Shown here: piece after piece, positions 10,541-22,500 of the stretch
Numbering within the stretch: the stretch's first letter is position 1
Layout: each line of letters begins with the position of its first letter
Assembly (NCBI GenBank): GCA_946902985.2
Contig: OX336397.1
Span: forward strand, 186,128,813-186,192,812
From: Meconema thalassinum
Taxonomy: Eukaryota; Arthropoda; Insecta; Orthoptera; Tettigoniidae
Length of the DNA stretch: 64,000 nucleotides
Direction: 5' to 3'
The notes under the pieces: generated by a model
What the model saw: the letters and a program-made list of their open reading frames with translations, nothing else
Databases searched by the model: none
Told to the model about the DNA's origin: nothing
Position numbers and translations under genes: made by a program

Positions 10541-13480
10541 GAAGACCGAGATGTTCTATAAAATGATCTGCCAAACACCAACTAGCGCCTGCTAATTTAT
10601 TAATAAAAATCAGAAAAGTGGGACACTCCGTCCTGTCATATCTACACTCACATTGTACAACATTTATTCTCACAAATAAATACATAGTATATTTAAAACA
10701 AATAAACGAAGTGATCTCCTCGTCACTAATAACAAGTCTGTTTGGCTAAAACGACGAGAAAAAAAAGTATTTCTCCCATGTTAAATGACAATTATTAACA
10801 TTTGAAAATTATGTAGTCACACTTGTGGCTCATACTGTACTTATAACATTCGAAAATATTCCTCAAATAAGCATCTACATTCTCTCACTAGATGATATAT
10901 TCCACACATTATTACTCTACCCTAAAACTTTCTACGTATACGATTGATTCGGATTGACATTCTAAATTATTACTTTATACATTACTATTTACAGTGTATT
11001 TACAAAACTAACACCATTATCGTTAGCTAGACGATAATGTGTTTTCTCACTAGTCCTGCTCGTAACTATCATTTTTAACTTTCATAATGATAATATTTCT
11101 ACTTTCATGTCATATCAGGGTTTTACTTTTACTTCCATAGAGCAAATGTTTCAAACGGTAAAGCTAAAAACTGCTCTTCAATTGACAGATCCATTCAATA
11201 GGCTTAATAAAATATAAGACTGAGATATATCAGATGATCTACGGTTTCTTACTTACCCGCATTACATTCCATTACTTCATTATAGTGACAACATAGTCGG
11301 AATTCCTTTATATCTTCGCATTATATTGTACACATTCTTAAGAACGTCTCATTATATCAACCACAAAACACACAGTAGCGTCATTTCCTACGCCTTCATA
11401 TTCGTTTCAACTACACGTAATAATAATAATAATAATCCCATTTCTCTGAATACTCTAAGTATCCACGAAATTCAGTAATCCTACTCATAAAGTTCAAATT
11501 ACAATACTTCTACAGATTATACTTTCCTTTCGTCAATTCTTTATAAACATCCTGTATTTACCTTCTTGTTCCTTTATTATGCGAATTCTGTCACCACTGT
11601 ACTTAATAACCTTTTATTATGCGATTTCATTACTTCTCTTTCATATTTGGAACCAATGTTCATCAAACATTCTATCATTTTACAAACGGTCTAGATATTC
11701 TCGTCTTTGCTTAATAAAAGAATACGTTAAATTCACTTCATTTAAGTGTGCCTATCTTAAAATCATTTCATCTTGTACATTTCTTTCTTTTCTTACAAGA
11801 ATTCGTTTCTTTACTGTTTCATTATACACCTCGTATTTTTCTGTACTGCAATATAGCGTTGTTATCCGTGTCAATACAACAGATTATTTTAAATAACGCA
11901 CATCTTTCTTAATAAGTCTGGTTTATGACAATAAGTTCATTGTTGTTCTCAACAAAACCGAACAATGACTTGTCTCTCTATACTACTTTCCAAAATACAT
12001 CTCTGCCATAAAATTGTTTGTGTATATATCATGTCAACAATGACATTCTGCTTATTCGGGTGCCAGAACTAACGCACGTTTAAAATATTCCACTATAACT
12101 ATGCAAATACCAGTAACAATCAAATAAACTCGCAGTCACGAAATATGACGACTATACAACCTTTAATACGTCAAAATCCTAAAGGCGACGTTCTCAAAAC
12201 ATTTATATAAACATTTAAACGATAATAACGGTGCTCCTCACTCAATCAACCTATTAAAATGGTTTAAAAACAAGTCTATCAATTTAGCCATACAAAACTA
12301 GGTCTGTTCAAGGAATCTACATTACTGCAATCTAACTACTAAGTATTCATTGGGTGTTCTTTACCTTCTGCCAAAACAGTTCCCAGAATCCAAATAGGAC
12401 CTGTTACTCCCACGCAGCTGTCTCCGCCTTTCTGTAGAATGTCGATCAGCCGAGATACCGGTACCTGGAGTGGTCGCGTGCTCATGTGTCTAGATCCCAC
12501 CTGCTCGCTCCCACTCTCTCCCTCGTTTATCAGCTGAGAACCCGTTCCTGCCGTCACCGTCCCCTTCTGGCTCGAGTCCCGTGACATCTGCATACTATCG
12601 GTGTCATTGGCGAGATCTGCTTGTGAACAGCAAACTCGAAGTTCCCCGTCGAATGGTTGTTGTTGTTGTAGATTATAGGTATTCCTTTTGATATTTAAGG
12701 AAATACCTTGCAGTCGTAGATGCGAATATGATGTTATTTGGTGAATCATGATGTTGGATTTTCCCCTGCCTCGACAAAGCCTTAGTATGTGAGCTAAGTC
12801 ACTGCTAAAATCCTCATGCTGCAAGTAGTTAGTTCCCCTTCATGATTAATAGCTTTCCATATCAATCGAAGAGTAATTCATATTAAATATCTTCGTTGAC
12901 CCCAAATTCAATAACATCTTCTTAAAATTCCTAATTTCTTGAGTAATACTTGTAGATTGTAGACATACGTTTCTTCTTGTTGGCAATGGTGTTACCACTC
13001 TATAATTTTCTCCGCTGTTTCAAAGATTTTTCATATATCTTCTCCTGCCGTAATTATTGGTTTTAAATATTAATTGTTGTTTCTGCTTTCATGGTAATTG
13101 CTTCATTGGTGTTCATCTTCTATGTAGTCGCGCAATAATATTTTCTTCCGTTCTCAATCTTGTATGTAACTTTCGCTGCCTCAGAAATATACGTCTTGAC
13201 GATTTCGAAGACTTGAAGAGAAGATTATAAAAATGGCGTTTCTGGCATTCGACCTTGTAAAATCTTTCATCTTTAAATATTGGTCTCATCCTATTAAGTC
13301 TCAAAATATAATTTATACCTTCAACTTTCATTTACCGTCAGCATTCCATTTTAACCACATATTCTTTTCTATAAGTTATTTCCAAATATAATTAAAATGT
13401 TGGTGACCGCCAATATATAATATTGCTATTGGTTCAAAAGCGGTCACGTGATGAACCTGTTTCATTTACGCGGTCAGATT
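10540..13480 (-). repeat. AT-rich dispersed element, copy A of two
   Basis: About 2.9 kb of strongly AT-rich sequence with one ORF at 12339-12824. The part near 12690-12760 (AGTCGTAGATGCGAATATGA, GTGAATCATGATGTTGGA) aligns with about 52320-52385 (ACTGCAGATATATTTGAAG, AGGAATCATAATGTCTGGA) in the same orientation and position relative to an ORF. I infer that 10.5-13.5 kb and 50-53.4 kb are two old copies of one large element whose class I cannot name. Confidence 0.4.
12339..12824 (-). CDS. Unrecognised ORF, 161 codons, in repeated element
   Basis: I do not recognise this product. The 161-residue frame starts MQHEDFSSDLAHILRL, contains a short glutamine run (QQQQ), then a Ser/Gly-rich hydrophilic region, and ends near PIWILGTVLAEGKEH. 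It has no obvious signal peptide or catalytic motif. It lies on the minus strand, and its N-terminal third aligns at DNA level with part of the ORF at 51989-52399. The protein similarity is weak beyond an (N/D)IMI core. It is more likely a remnant of a mobile element than a host gene. It may be non-coding. Confidence 0.25.
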   Translation of the reverse strand: MQHEDFSSDLAHILRLCRGRGKSNIMIHQITSYSHLRLQGISLNIKRNTYNLQQQQPFDGELRVCCSQADLANDTDSMQMSRDSSQKGTVTAGTGSQLINEGESGSEQVGSRHMSTRPLQVPVSRLIDILQKGGDSCVGVTGPIWILGTVLAEGKEHPMNT

Positions 13481-13754
13481 TCCTTTCTGCCACGCTTCAA
13501 AGTCACCTTGGGCTCGTGCCATCCATAAACCGGATTTTCCCAATTGCCGTCTTCATAGAACTTGTCGTTCTGGCCAGTTTCCAATATCTGTAAATCTCAT
13601 TCCTCTCCATGCTAATAAAATAGCGTTTTATATTTCTTCTTATAGCCTCGCTATTTCTAAACGAAAACTCTTCCCCTTTATTCTGGCAATATCTGTAATA
13701 TTAATACACATCCCTATGCCGTTAGTTTTAATTTTCCAACGCATAGCCTACGCG

Positions 13755-13980
13755 CCTCCGTACTTGAGAGCTGTCGGTTCGACTCCCGACCCCTGCCTTC
13801 ACTTAGGTCGTTTTAAATATGGGTTCAGTACCACAATGGTTCCGTGTCTGGAGTTTGGCAGCAGTCTTTCTTAGATGACAGCGTTCTGTCAAGAGTTACA
13901 CCCAGTGTAAACAGTACATACTGCTATAGTTCGGTGGATCAGTGGTAGTTTGATTCCCGGCGCCCACGTAGAAAGATCTC
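13755..13980 (+). repeat. tRNA-derived SINE head fragments
   Basis: A pol III B-box match (GGTTCGACTCC, 13776-13786) sits in a tRNA-like context. A second short piece with an A-box-like TGGATCAGTGG and a truncated T-arm (TTTGATTCCCGG) lies near 13935-13965. Neither folds as a complete tRNA, so I call SINE remnants rather than tRNA genes. Confidence 0.5.
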
Positions 13981-14066
13981 TCATATCACATTTGATGATT
14001 ACAAGACAAAGGCCACAGACTACGCAATACCGTGCCAGTTTCCCTGAATTTGGTGAGTCGATCGCC

Positions 14067-14068
<2 letters not shown>

Positions 14069-14100
<32 letters not shown>
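14069..14100. repeat. (TAA)n microsatellite
   Basis: About ten TAA/AAT units, directly upstream of a truncated LINE 3' fragment. Confidence 0.85.
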
Positions 14101-14101
14101 C

Positions 14102-14490
14102 ACTTCCAGATACTATGACAAAGGGAGGATAAACCTTTACGGTTATCTACTCAGAATGAACTTTACTAGATTAACCAAATAAACCTTTGATTTCTTCCGT
14201 AACCGCAAAACAAAACCCATATGGTTGCAAGAAACTGAAATCGGCCTAGTAGAATTAAGAAGAAAATTACAGAATATTCACTGCTCAATTGACAAGCAAA
14301 ACTAATTACTAATATATGTTTCCATGACAAATCTACATTAAATCCAAACCCATCATCACTGAAGAAAACAGGAAAATATCAGAAACAACAAGAGATACCG
14401 GGCACAAAGGAAAGAACAACACACAGAGAAATGATTGATTCAACGTACCCCAAAGAGGGTGAAACAAAAGAATAATAATAATCTCTACTT
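14102..14490 (+). pseudogene. 5'-truncated LINE 3' fragment
   Basis: The reading KGRINLYGYLLRMNFTRLTK, then FDFFRNRKTKPIWLQETEI, corresponds to the C-terminal block RRLRFYGHIMRLNDDRLTKR of the LINE at 4.7-8 kb. It continues through a stretch ending in PKEGETKE and a stop, then an (AAT)n tail. Some in-frame stops and shifts are present (for example TAA near 14180). It belongs to a LINE family related to, but distinct from, the one at 4.7-8 kb and closer to the copy at 34.6-35.5 kb. Confidence 0.7.
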
Positions 14491-14744
14491 ATTATTCCCC
14501 ATATTACGGGATCGGAGACAAGGTGAGGAGAAATATTTTAAGGGGACTGATGGTGGCCTTGCACGTTAACGCGCGTCTCCATTCCGGTCAATAATTACTG
14601 TATTATTTCTAATAGTAATATATTATTGTTATTTTTAACAGTCTAAATGGAAGAAAGTACGGTACCTTACTTTGTATTTTGAAATGAATTTGAAAATAGT
14701 ATCTTGTATTTTCCGTAAATTTGCAAGTGGACCGGTATTTTTTA

Positions 14745-15075
14745 CCTAAATACCTTTGTGAGTATGGTATTGTTTATTTCGTATAAACATACAAAAAATA
14801 CATATTGGGAGGACCGGGATTTTTCCCAACTTTGTGAAGCCTAAACTACTGTGCATTTGTAATTGCGGTGGGATTAGGGCAGGAAGCAGCCATTGCCTAC
14901 GTTTGGGTACTATCCCAGCATTCGCATTGAGTAGGAGTAGGGAAACCACTTCCAGATTGGCAGAGTTCCTCAGACCAGAATAAATGTCTTGTGGCTGAGC
15001 CAGGAATCGAACCCGGGGCTTTGCGCTCAGCCAAAAGCTCCACTGCGCTAGGTAAATTTCTAGTTTGATGATCAA
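14745..15075 (-). repeat. tRNA-derived SINE, minus strand
   Basis: Read on the minus strand it begins with a pol III A box (TAGCGCAGTGG, 15040-15050) and B box (GGTTCGATTCC, 15003-15013). A body follows with GGAAGTGGTTTCCC, AATGCTGGGATAGTACC and GGCTGCTTCCTGCCC, then a 3' part with AAATCCCGGTCC. The body is shared with the SINE at 16.75 kb, in opposite orientation. Confidence 0.8.
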
Positions 15076-15830
15076 TTGGGCACAGTCAAATTGGGCCAGT
15101 TAATTACACTGATAAAATCGGACAGACTTTTCTCGCCAGCATGATCTGCCCCTTTGATAATTCATAGTCCGATTTGGCCAGTGATAGCTCATTAGCAACC
15201 TCCCCTCTCTTCCCCCACTCTGCAGCCAACACATACCATACTGTACACACGTTCTATCATTTCGTCATTAAACTGTTGGAGGGGAGGTGAGTCTCAGATT
15301 GACGGTTCCAGGGTTGTCAATTACTATACATTCACATACTGTATGTATGACCTAGCGTTCAGGACATGGTGACAACTATTGTATGTGGAGGAGCATTATA
15401 CAAATAATACGATATTTCCTCAATAGTTCCACAAATATGGACATCCATGAGATTGTGTTCGATAAACTGACAGCGTTAATATAACCAAAGTGCAAGCTCT
15501 AATATTTTACCCGATCTTTATTGCATAAAATAATCAATGAACAAAATTAATTTTTAATAAACCAAGTGAACAATTTTCATTGAATAACCTAACATATTAG
15601 ATGAAATTAAAACATACGTAATACCAGTAACGTAATTCATAGTTGGAGATTCAATTTAAGGACTGGGGTAGCTTGGCAATCAGCCCCGTGTACTGAATTT
15701 TTAATTGGTTTAAATTATATTTATATACAAACCAATGGTCGCAATATTATTTAGCAATTATAGTTCGACCACGCAGCCAGACTGAAATGGATTTCCGTGC
15801 TTTTCTATTTTCAACTGTATATAAATCAAA
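15075..15830. other. No gene recognised
   Basis: AT-rich spacer with no useful ORF. A short tract near 15670-15700 (CAGCCCCGTGTA) resembles the SINE 3' tail in reverse orientation. Confidence 0.5.
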
Positions 15831-15834
15831 GAAC

Positions 15835-16075
15835 TGTCCCTTCCAATAGGCCACGGCTGCTTCCTTCCAACTCCTTACTTAGGTTCATTAATTTTTTCTC
15901 TCAGTAGTTCATGTTGTGAGGTCGGCTCGAGGAAAGGCATCCGGACGTCAAAGAAACCACCACGTTCATGGCACCTAATTCCCGTCGAGAAAAGGGTAGA
16001 TATCCCAAGTATCCCACCTTATAGATCCTCCTAGTGATGACTAGAGGGCAGATGCTGTTGAAATGTCATATGATT
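15835..16075 (+). repeat. SINE body fragment
   Basis: It contains GGCCACGGCTGCTTCCTTCC and a downstream GGCATCCGGACGTCAAAGAA tract, followed by CGAGAAAAGGGTAGA. The same order occurs at 35.84-36.09 kb, so this is a second copy of one element. No tRNA-like head is visible. Confidence 0.7.
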
Positions 16076-16745
16076 CCATTTCAAATTCCAGTAATACGAC
16101 GCTCATTGCAAGAGTAGCAAACGGGGATAACACACGCTCAATTCAACATTATTTTATATTTTTGCCACTTTATGATTCATGCATTTTAGACAATTTTACG
16201 ACAATATTTACCAATGTGATATTCTTTTACATAATTTTAATGCAACGTATTATTTTTCTCATACGATGAAACATGTTAAGATATTCTTCATAGGCTAGTA
16301 AAGCGACTTGTTCGGGGAATGTAGTTAGTTTTGTAAATTATTGGAAAAAAGAATCATACGATTGACACGAGTAAACGAGTTGTTTTAAGTTAACTGAGAG
16401 AAGTGTTCTACATAATTTAAATTAGTTCCAAAGTATTGCTGTATTAAATTACTCCAGTTAATCGTTTTTTTAGTCTATCCGGGAAGTTTGTTTTATTGAG
16501 ATTTTAATTAATATGGTTCAAAGAAACACTAAGATTAAGAATAACATTTTAACTGCCATTTCCTTGTTGAATTCAAGTATATTTTAATGAGAGTAGGTAA
16601 TTGAGTAGTTAATAAAACAGGATTGCTTCTAAGAATCCTCTGTAAAACTGTCGCCATATTTCAGTTTGATGGAATAGTTCTTTTAAAGTCGTTTTCATTC
16701 ATTTTTGCAGTATTTTTAGATGTCATTTAATTGAGCGTTATATGT
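16075..16745. other. No gene recognised
   Basis: AT-rich spacer. The longest frame is 68 codons and looks random. Confidence 0.5.
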
Positions 16746-16747
16746 CC

Positions 16748-17120
16748 GCCTCGTTACGTAGTGGCTGCCACCGCGGAGGCCCGGGTTCGATACCCGGCTC
16801 TGCCAAAACATTTAATTCTTGTTTGCGGGATGGAACGGGGTACACTTAGCCTCGTGAGTTAAAACTCAGTGGAGGAGGGTTCGTCTCACCTCCACCATCC
16901 TGGAAGTAGTTTTCCGTGGTTTCCCACTTCTACTCCAGGCAAATGCCAGATTGAGTCCTGACGGGAGGCCACGGCTGCCTCCTTCCCAATCCTCATATAA
17001 ATTACAACTACACACAATAATACAGGCATCACAATAAGACAAGTTATCAGACAAATTCCACACACACAGCCAAGTACACGGGGTTACATGACGACAATGT
17101 CGCAAAGCCCCTCAATGAAT
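16748..17120 (+). repeat. tRNA-derived SINE, full length
   Basis: A tRNA-like head with a relaxed A box (TTACGTAGTGG) and a good B box (GGTTCGATACC, 16784-16794) inside CCCGGGTTCGATACCCGG. The body has GTGGTTTCCCACTTCTACTC and GGCCACGGCTGCCTCCTTCC. The 3' tail has TACACGGGGTTACATGACGA and GTCGCAAAGCCC. The tail recurs in the SINE at 61.6 kb, which has a different body. Confidence 0.85.
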
Positions 17121-17179
17121 CAACAATAATGGTCTAACAAACCCGTGCTTGGGAGCCCCCAAACTTCAAGCCGAATGCA

Positions 17180-17605
17180 ACCCAGCTCATAGCCTACAAA
17201 TTGTGGGGGACGAATAATCTGTGCGACGACAACCTTAGCTACGTCACCTTGATTTTAGGTCATGGGGCACTGCTCATATCAAGCAGGTACTTAATTGTCC
17301 TCATGAGGCTGAGTGTACACCTTTCCTTCTCCCGATGCAGAATTGAGAAGAGGCGGGTTTGATTCCTACGACAGCCACGCTGGAAGTGGTTTTCCATGGT
17401 TTCTTATTTGTACTCCAAGCAGATGCCTAGATTGTACCTAAATTAAGGCCATGGCGCCCTTCTAACCATATCCTAGTCAAATTACAAGTAAACAATAGTA
17501 CGCTACAGCAGTTACAATAACACAGATCATCAGACAGATTTCACACACATCAAAGTATACAGCACTACAGGATCGCAAAGCCTTCAAAATCAATAAACGA
17601 CAAAA
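17180..17605 (+). repeat. Second SINE copy, diverged
   Basis: Downstream of the previous copy and in the same orientation. Matches include TCCTCATGAGGCTGAGTG, GAAGTGGTTTTCCATGGTTT, AAGGCCATGGCGCCCTTC and the tail with CAGATCATCAGACAGATTTC and ATCGCAAAGCCTTC. The tRNA-like head is not clear. Confidence 0.7.
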
Positions 17606-17639
17606 GACACCCCTTTCCAGCCCTCAAGTCAGATCTTAA

Positions 17640-17850
17640 GTATGACTGGCTGCGTTGCTCAGTGGTAAGGATCTTGCCCACTGTGCCCAAGGCTGCAGGA
17701 TTGAATCCTGGCGCAGACACTTGGAATTTGTGGGTGCGTAATTGCGATGGATCCGTGTCTGTAGGTTTACTGGCACGCTAATGATCTTCGGGACTAAATT
17801 CCGCACCCCGGCCACAGTAGTTAAAAGGGACGTAAAACCAATAACATTAT
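17640..17850 (+). repeat. tRNA-derived SINE, different body
   Basis: A-box match TTGCTCAGTGG (17655-17665) and B-box match GGATTGAATCC (17698-17708) in tRNA-like spacing, followed by a body (GGATCCGTGTCTGTAGG) and a 3' end GGGACGTAAAACCAATAACA. The body differs from the two upstream SINEs, so this is a separate family. Confidence 0.75.
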
Positions 17851-19500
17851 ATAGATCTTAATTTTCTGGCTGGAGTCTAATCCTGAGCCTCGTCGGTAAG
17901 AGAAGAGTGTGCTATACATACACCACGGGGGACAATAATAATTAAAATACCGGTAATAATAATAATAATGTAACTGGTTTAAGGTAACTTTTAACTGATG
18001 TGGCCTTTTATAAGAATTAAAGCATATGTTTGTTTCAGTGAATTGTGCAATTTGTACAGCCCTGCATGCAGAGTGTTTACAGGAAATTCCAGAAATTCTG
18101 CAAGAACAAATAAGTTGTCTTTGCTTTTGCGTTTTCACAATGGTTGTGGTGGGGGACGGTAGGGAGGATAATTTTAGCGGAAGAACCAGAACTTGGCCTG
18201 GGGCAAGTGACGAAAAAGGACTGTGCGATGGAATGACAAGATAAGAAAGATCCACTCGGAAGATTAGCTGGCTATTCGTTAACACCCGATCAATTAACCG
18301 GTCCAGTACGGTACGGTATCTAATTTTCCGGGTGGGTACCAGTTTGGCTGGGCATCTTACTGTATATTCCTTGTTCCAAAACGCTGTTCCATAAGGGGAA
18401 AAGAGAAAAGGGCTAGGTAATTGGGGGCTGGGGCAGTTTCCGGGAAAGAAGATGCCAATCAAGATTAGGTTATTGATGGAATATGTATTTATTTCATAAA
18501 GTTTTGTAATATGTCACCGGTGCATAAGAATAGCCTATATAATAGCACTAATAATGTGATTTGTGTTAGAAAAGTATCCCTAGTCTCATAATTTTTCTTA
18601 CACTGTGCCTAGGCTATTTACCATCAGCAACAACATCGTCCCGAAGTTTTTATTGTTGCAAGTAATATCGTCGCCAAGGTAGTGCCTTCTATTTACGATA
18701 CCTCGCGGCAGAATATTAAGATCTAAGGGTTCCATGCACGGATATTAGAAGTACTCTTTTCAGACGTGACTAAATTTCAGAATGGGGACGATTCTTACAA
18801 CCAGAGTTTTGGTTGGACGTGACCGTGCCCCCAGTAGATTAATTTACGATATTTCATTGCCGTGGATACACAGGTTTAAATGTGTAACTAGGAACTTATT
18901 TATTACGACAATTACACAAGTTACCCAGTGATACTATTTATAAGTTGGTACGGATAAATACATCTTCGAATACTAAATTTACTCTTGGTTCTTAGGGAGA
19001 TATGTTGTGTTTGTTTTGAAGTGGGTTTCTTTTAACGCGAGGCAGAAGTATTGTCTTGTATTTTCTGAAACTCATTGTATCCAATAAGTGCCAATTTCTT
19101 AGTTGGCCTACTCGTGGTTTGGCTTGAGTTACTTTTACGTTGATAGGTTTGTAGTGTAATTCTCTGCCCCATCATATTGCGCTCATATTTGTGCAAAACC
19201 AATTTATAGAACGCATAATTTCTGTGTCTGGCACCAGTAATTCCTCATTCTATCGCAATGATAGATCTTAATATTTTACTACATATTAAACCCTAACTAA
19301 GTTAATATCATATAAAGTCGAGCGCTTACCTCTTCTTCTCACTGTGTACCTGGGGGGTTAGGGTATATTCTTATTACCGGTAATGTAGGCTTATGTGAAT
19401 TCTGAGTTCTGAAATTACCTCATTTGATAATGATAATGATTTGGCGTACTGGTATAAGTATGGCTTCTTATAATCCTTAAGCGCACTTTGTGTGTTCTAG
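17850..19500. other. No gene recognised; sequence upstream of zinc-finger exon 1
   Basis: A 213-codon minus-strand frame at 17821-18462 has no recognisable domain and ends in SINE sequence, so I do not call it. A short (AAT)n tract lies near 17950-17970. The promoter of the zinc-finger gene may lie here or further left, but I see no clear TATA or initiator. Confidence 0.45.
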
Positions 19501-19513
19501 TTTGCTGTAAAAT

Positions 19514-19594
19514 ATGGAGCAACAACAACAACCACTTATTAAGAGTGAGTCAGAATGGCCGTCTCAAACTGATGAATTCCCTAATACCGGTATT
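19514..19594 (+). CDS. Zinc-finger gene exon 1 (coding part)
   Basis: The exon encodes 27 residues: MEQQQQPLIKSESEWP, then SQTDEFPNTGI. The donor is ATT|GTAAGT at 19595. A pyrimidine-rich tract and TTCTAG end at 19500, so this may be the second transcribed exon with 13 bases of 5' UTR, or the first if transcription starts inside. IKSE matches the SUMO consensus (hydrophobic-K-x-E). Phase 0 at the 3' end matches exon 2. Confidence 0.6.
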
Positions 19595-22500
19595 GTAAGT
19601 TGCATTTATTATGTATATCGTGTAACTTAGCAATCTTAGTGATGTTCATGACAAGCAAGGTTTAGTGACTTAATACTTGCTACCAAATTGGAGGCTAACC
19701 AGGATGTTTAATTTTGTATTTTTACACATAACTTAGTACAATTATTCTGTGTGCATATTTTACGTTTGCTCATACTTGTATAATAATTTCTTGGAATCCA
19801 TTGACCTCTTGCCCTCTTATAATCTGAAGGATGTGTCTGATGATAATTATGAAGATAAAAGCTGGGCAGTGAAATCGGAACATGAAATACAGGTGATCAT
19901 AGGTTCTATATTTAATGTCATTTAAATACTTCTTATTTTAAGCAGTGAGCAGTTGCTGATGTTATTGTAATCATAATGCGAGTTCCTGGGATCTATTGTA
20001 GGTGAAGTCTACACCACACGCTGTGCTAACAGTAGCTAAATTATTTGTAATGCAGGTTCACTCTCTTGGCCTATTTGTCGGACGATGAAACACAGCTTTA
20101 GTGATAACCTTTCACATCAAAACACATAGTGTATGTCTGGAAAGTCTTATTAACTAAATGGCTGCAGTGTTGAAGTATAGACGACATCACGAAGGACACT
20201 GAAATTTTACCTGATGAGCTTATGGGAAACATCTGAAATAAAGGGTTTTGTGTTGGTGCATGGCATTTAGAATAAGACTACGGAATGAGATGTTTATCGC
20301 TTTCCAAATTTTCGTATTGTCCCTTATATTTATAAAATATGTATCCCCATATTTACTTGACCTAGTGTATATAGGTCTGGTAAAGATCCCGATACACATC
20401 CAAATTTTACCATTCTATCTGATATTTATAAAATATGTATCCGCATCTTTACTTCACCTATATACGATGTGTGGTGAGAATGGCGATACACACCGGAATT
20501 TTGGCATTTTAGCATATGTTTATAAAATAATAGCTATTGTACCCGGCTTTGCCCAGGAGATAGACAGATGTATAGACAGATACATGCTAATATATTTCAA
20601 GAAACATATTAATTTTGCCCCTAACTGAGTTTAGAACATAGTTCTCCTCAACTCTGATGTTACTCAAGTGCAATATTAACTCACTGTAAACCAAGTCCAA
20701 AAGTACTGTGGGGTGCAATAACGTAGCAGAGCATGCAACAATAGTAAAATGGGATGTATATACACAATTCCTCGAGAACTTGGTCTCACAATTACTCTCC
20801 TGATAGTGTTTATTTTTTATTTAATGGGTTAATTAAGATGTCTTATAGCAGTGTTCACATAGTTATCATTATTATTTTTCAATTGTAGCAAATAACTTTT
20901 TGATTAGAAAAATATTTAAATTCTTCAATGATTGGAGGATTAAGCCATCATTGTGGAGTCAAATATACGGTACTTATGATTTTCAATCCAGCACAGATTA
21001 CGTGAATAATGAGAAATGACTTATTCCTGTACATAGCTCAGTGTGTATTATAGCAGCACATTAAGGAACAGTATTGATGTAAAAATAATTTACATGCATA
21101 TTGTCTCATCCACATAAACCTAAAGTAAATTAAGCAGCGTATAATCCCATTATAATGGCAAATATGATGCTTAAATCCTGACTGCATTGGACTTCCTTAG
21201 CCTCTAAAGTTTTTCGTAAGATAAATAAATTCTCTAAACTCTAAGATGCTATAGTGGAATCCGGAGTAATTATAACATTAGGCTATTCAATAACTTTTGT
21301 CAGTAAGCACTAAAATGCCAAATATATAAACACATAAACAGTGGAAAATATTGTGAACGAATAGAATCGAACTATATAATGTCCGCTGTTCTTATGGCAA
21401 AGTATAATTACTTACTGTTTGGTCCTTACTAGACGAACATTATCGCATAATCATATATATTCGTAGTTTAATTATGTTATTAACATGTTATCAACTAAAT
21501 TCATAATTTTACATCCGGTTCCATAACCAATTAGCACAGTCATAGAGCAGGATAATTAGCAATTACAATATAACCTGAAAAACAAAGGCAAATGCTATTC
21601 ATAGAACAATCTGCAATATCACGCAAAAGTTACTGTATTTCTGATAAGTAATACAAAAGACAGCTTGTAGAGGTAAACACTGTTAACAATAAAAAAATGT
21701 AGCTTAAAGACATTATGATTAATAAAGCTTAAACGTCAACATATCAGTAGTAAAACAAACCTTAACACAGTGTATAAAACTGCAGTTCTAGTTGATATTA
21801 CATACAATATATCGCGCGTGATACCTTTCATCATAAGGCAAAGATTCAAAATCTTCCTTAACAGCAGCAGCAGCTTCAAGAGTGTAAAATTAGACCCAAA
21901 GTGTCACAGGTTTCAGTGCCCTAAAGACTAATTATTAAATAAAATTATATATAAAATGCGAAAATCATTTAGACGACCATGTGTATTAGCGGCGAAAATT
22001 GGTAATTGTTTTCCGTGGTTTCACATTTCTACTCGAAGCAAATCTCGGTCATGAAAACCAAGATTAACAGCCGAGGGGACCTGAATCTGTGACCACGCGT
22101 CATCCTCATATCCGCAGGCCTATTGGCTGGTAGGCCTTGGCCCTTCATGGGCTCTAGTGCCAGGGGTTACTTATTATACTCGAAGCAAATACCGGGATAG
22201 TTCCTAACTGAAGGCCATAGCAACCTCCTTTCCAATCCTTATTTAAATGACAAATACACACACTACTACGGCCATCACAGTAACACATGTTATCAGAAAA
22301 AATCCTTACACACTCAAGTTCATGGGCTATATGAGCGTAATATGCAAAGCTTCTAAATTAATCAACAAGAGAATCATCAGTTGATCTTAATACTATGTTT
22401 CTTGTTGATATATCCAGCTGTTGTAACGTTACGCCACATGCAGGATTAGCCAATGTATTTCTTTTTTTAAATTACAAATCCCTACAACGATCCCTGTTAA

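Noticed and set aside
10540..12300. Mitochondrial DNA insertion
   Set aside because: AT-rich, but no mitochondrial gene, tRNA or rRNA motif could be recognised.
16748..17850. tRNA genes
   Set aside because: A and B boxes and T-arm-like words are present, but the heads do not form complete cloverleaves and run into SINE bodies shared between copies.
17821..18462. 213-codon minus-strand ORF
   Set aside because: No domain, unusual composition with a tyrosine run from an (AAT)n tract, and its end lies in SINE sequence. Looks like a chance frame.
20248..20628. 126-codon ORF
   Set aside because: Lies in a dispersed repeat with internal duplication. Hydrophobic composition reflects AT richness.
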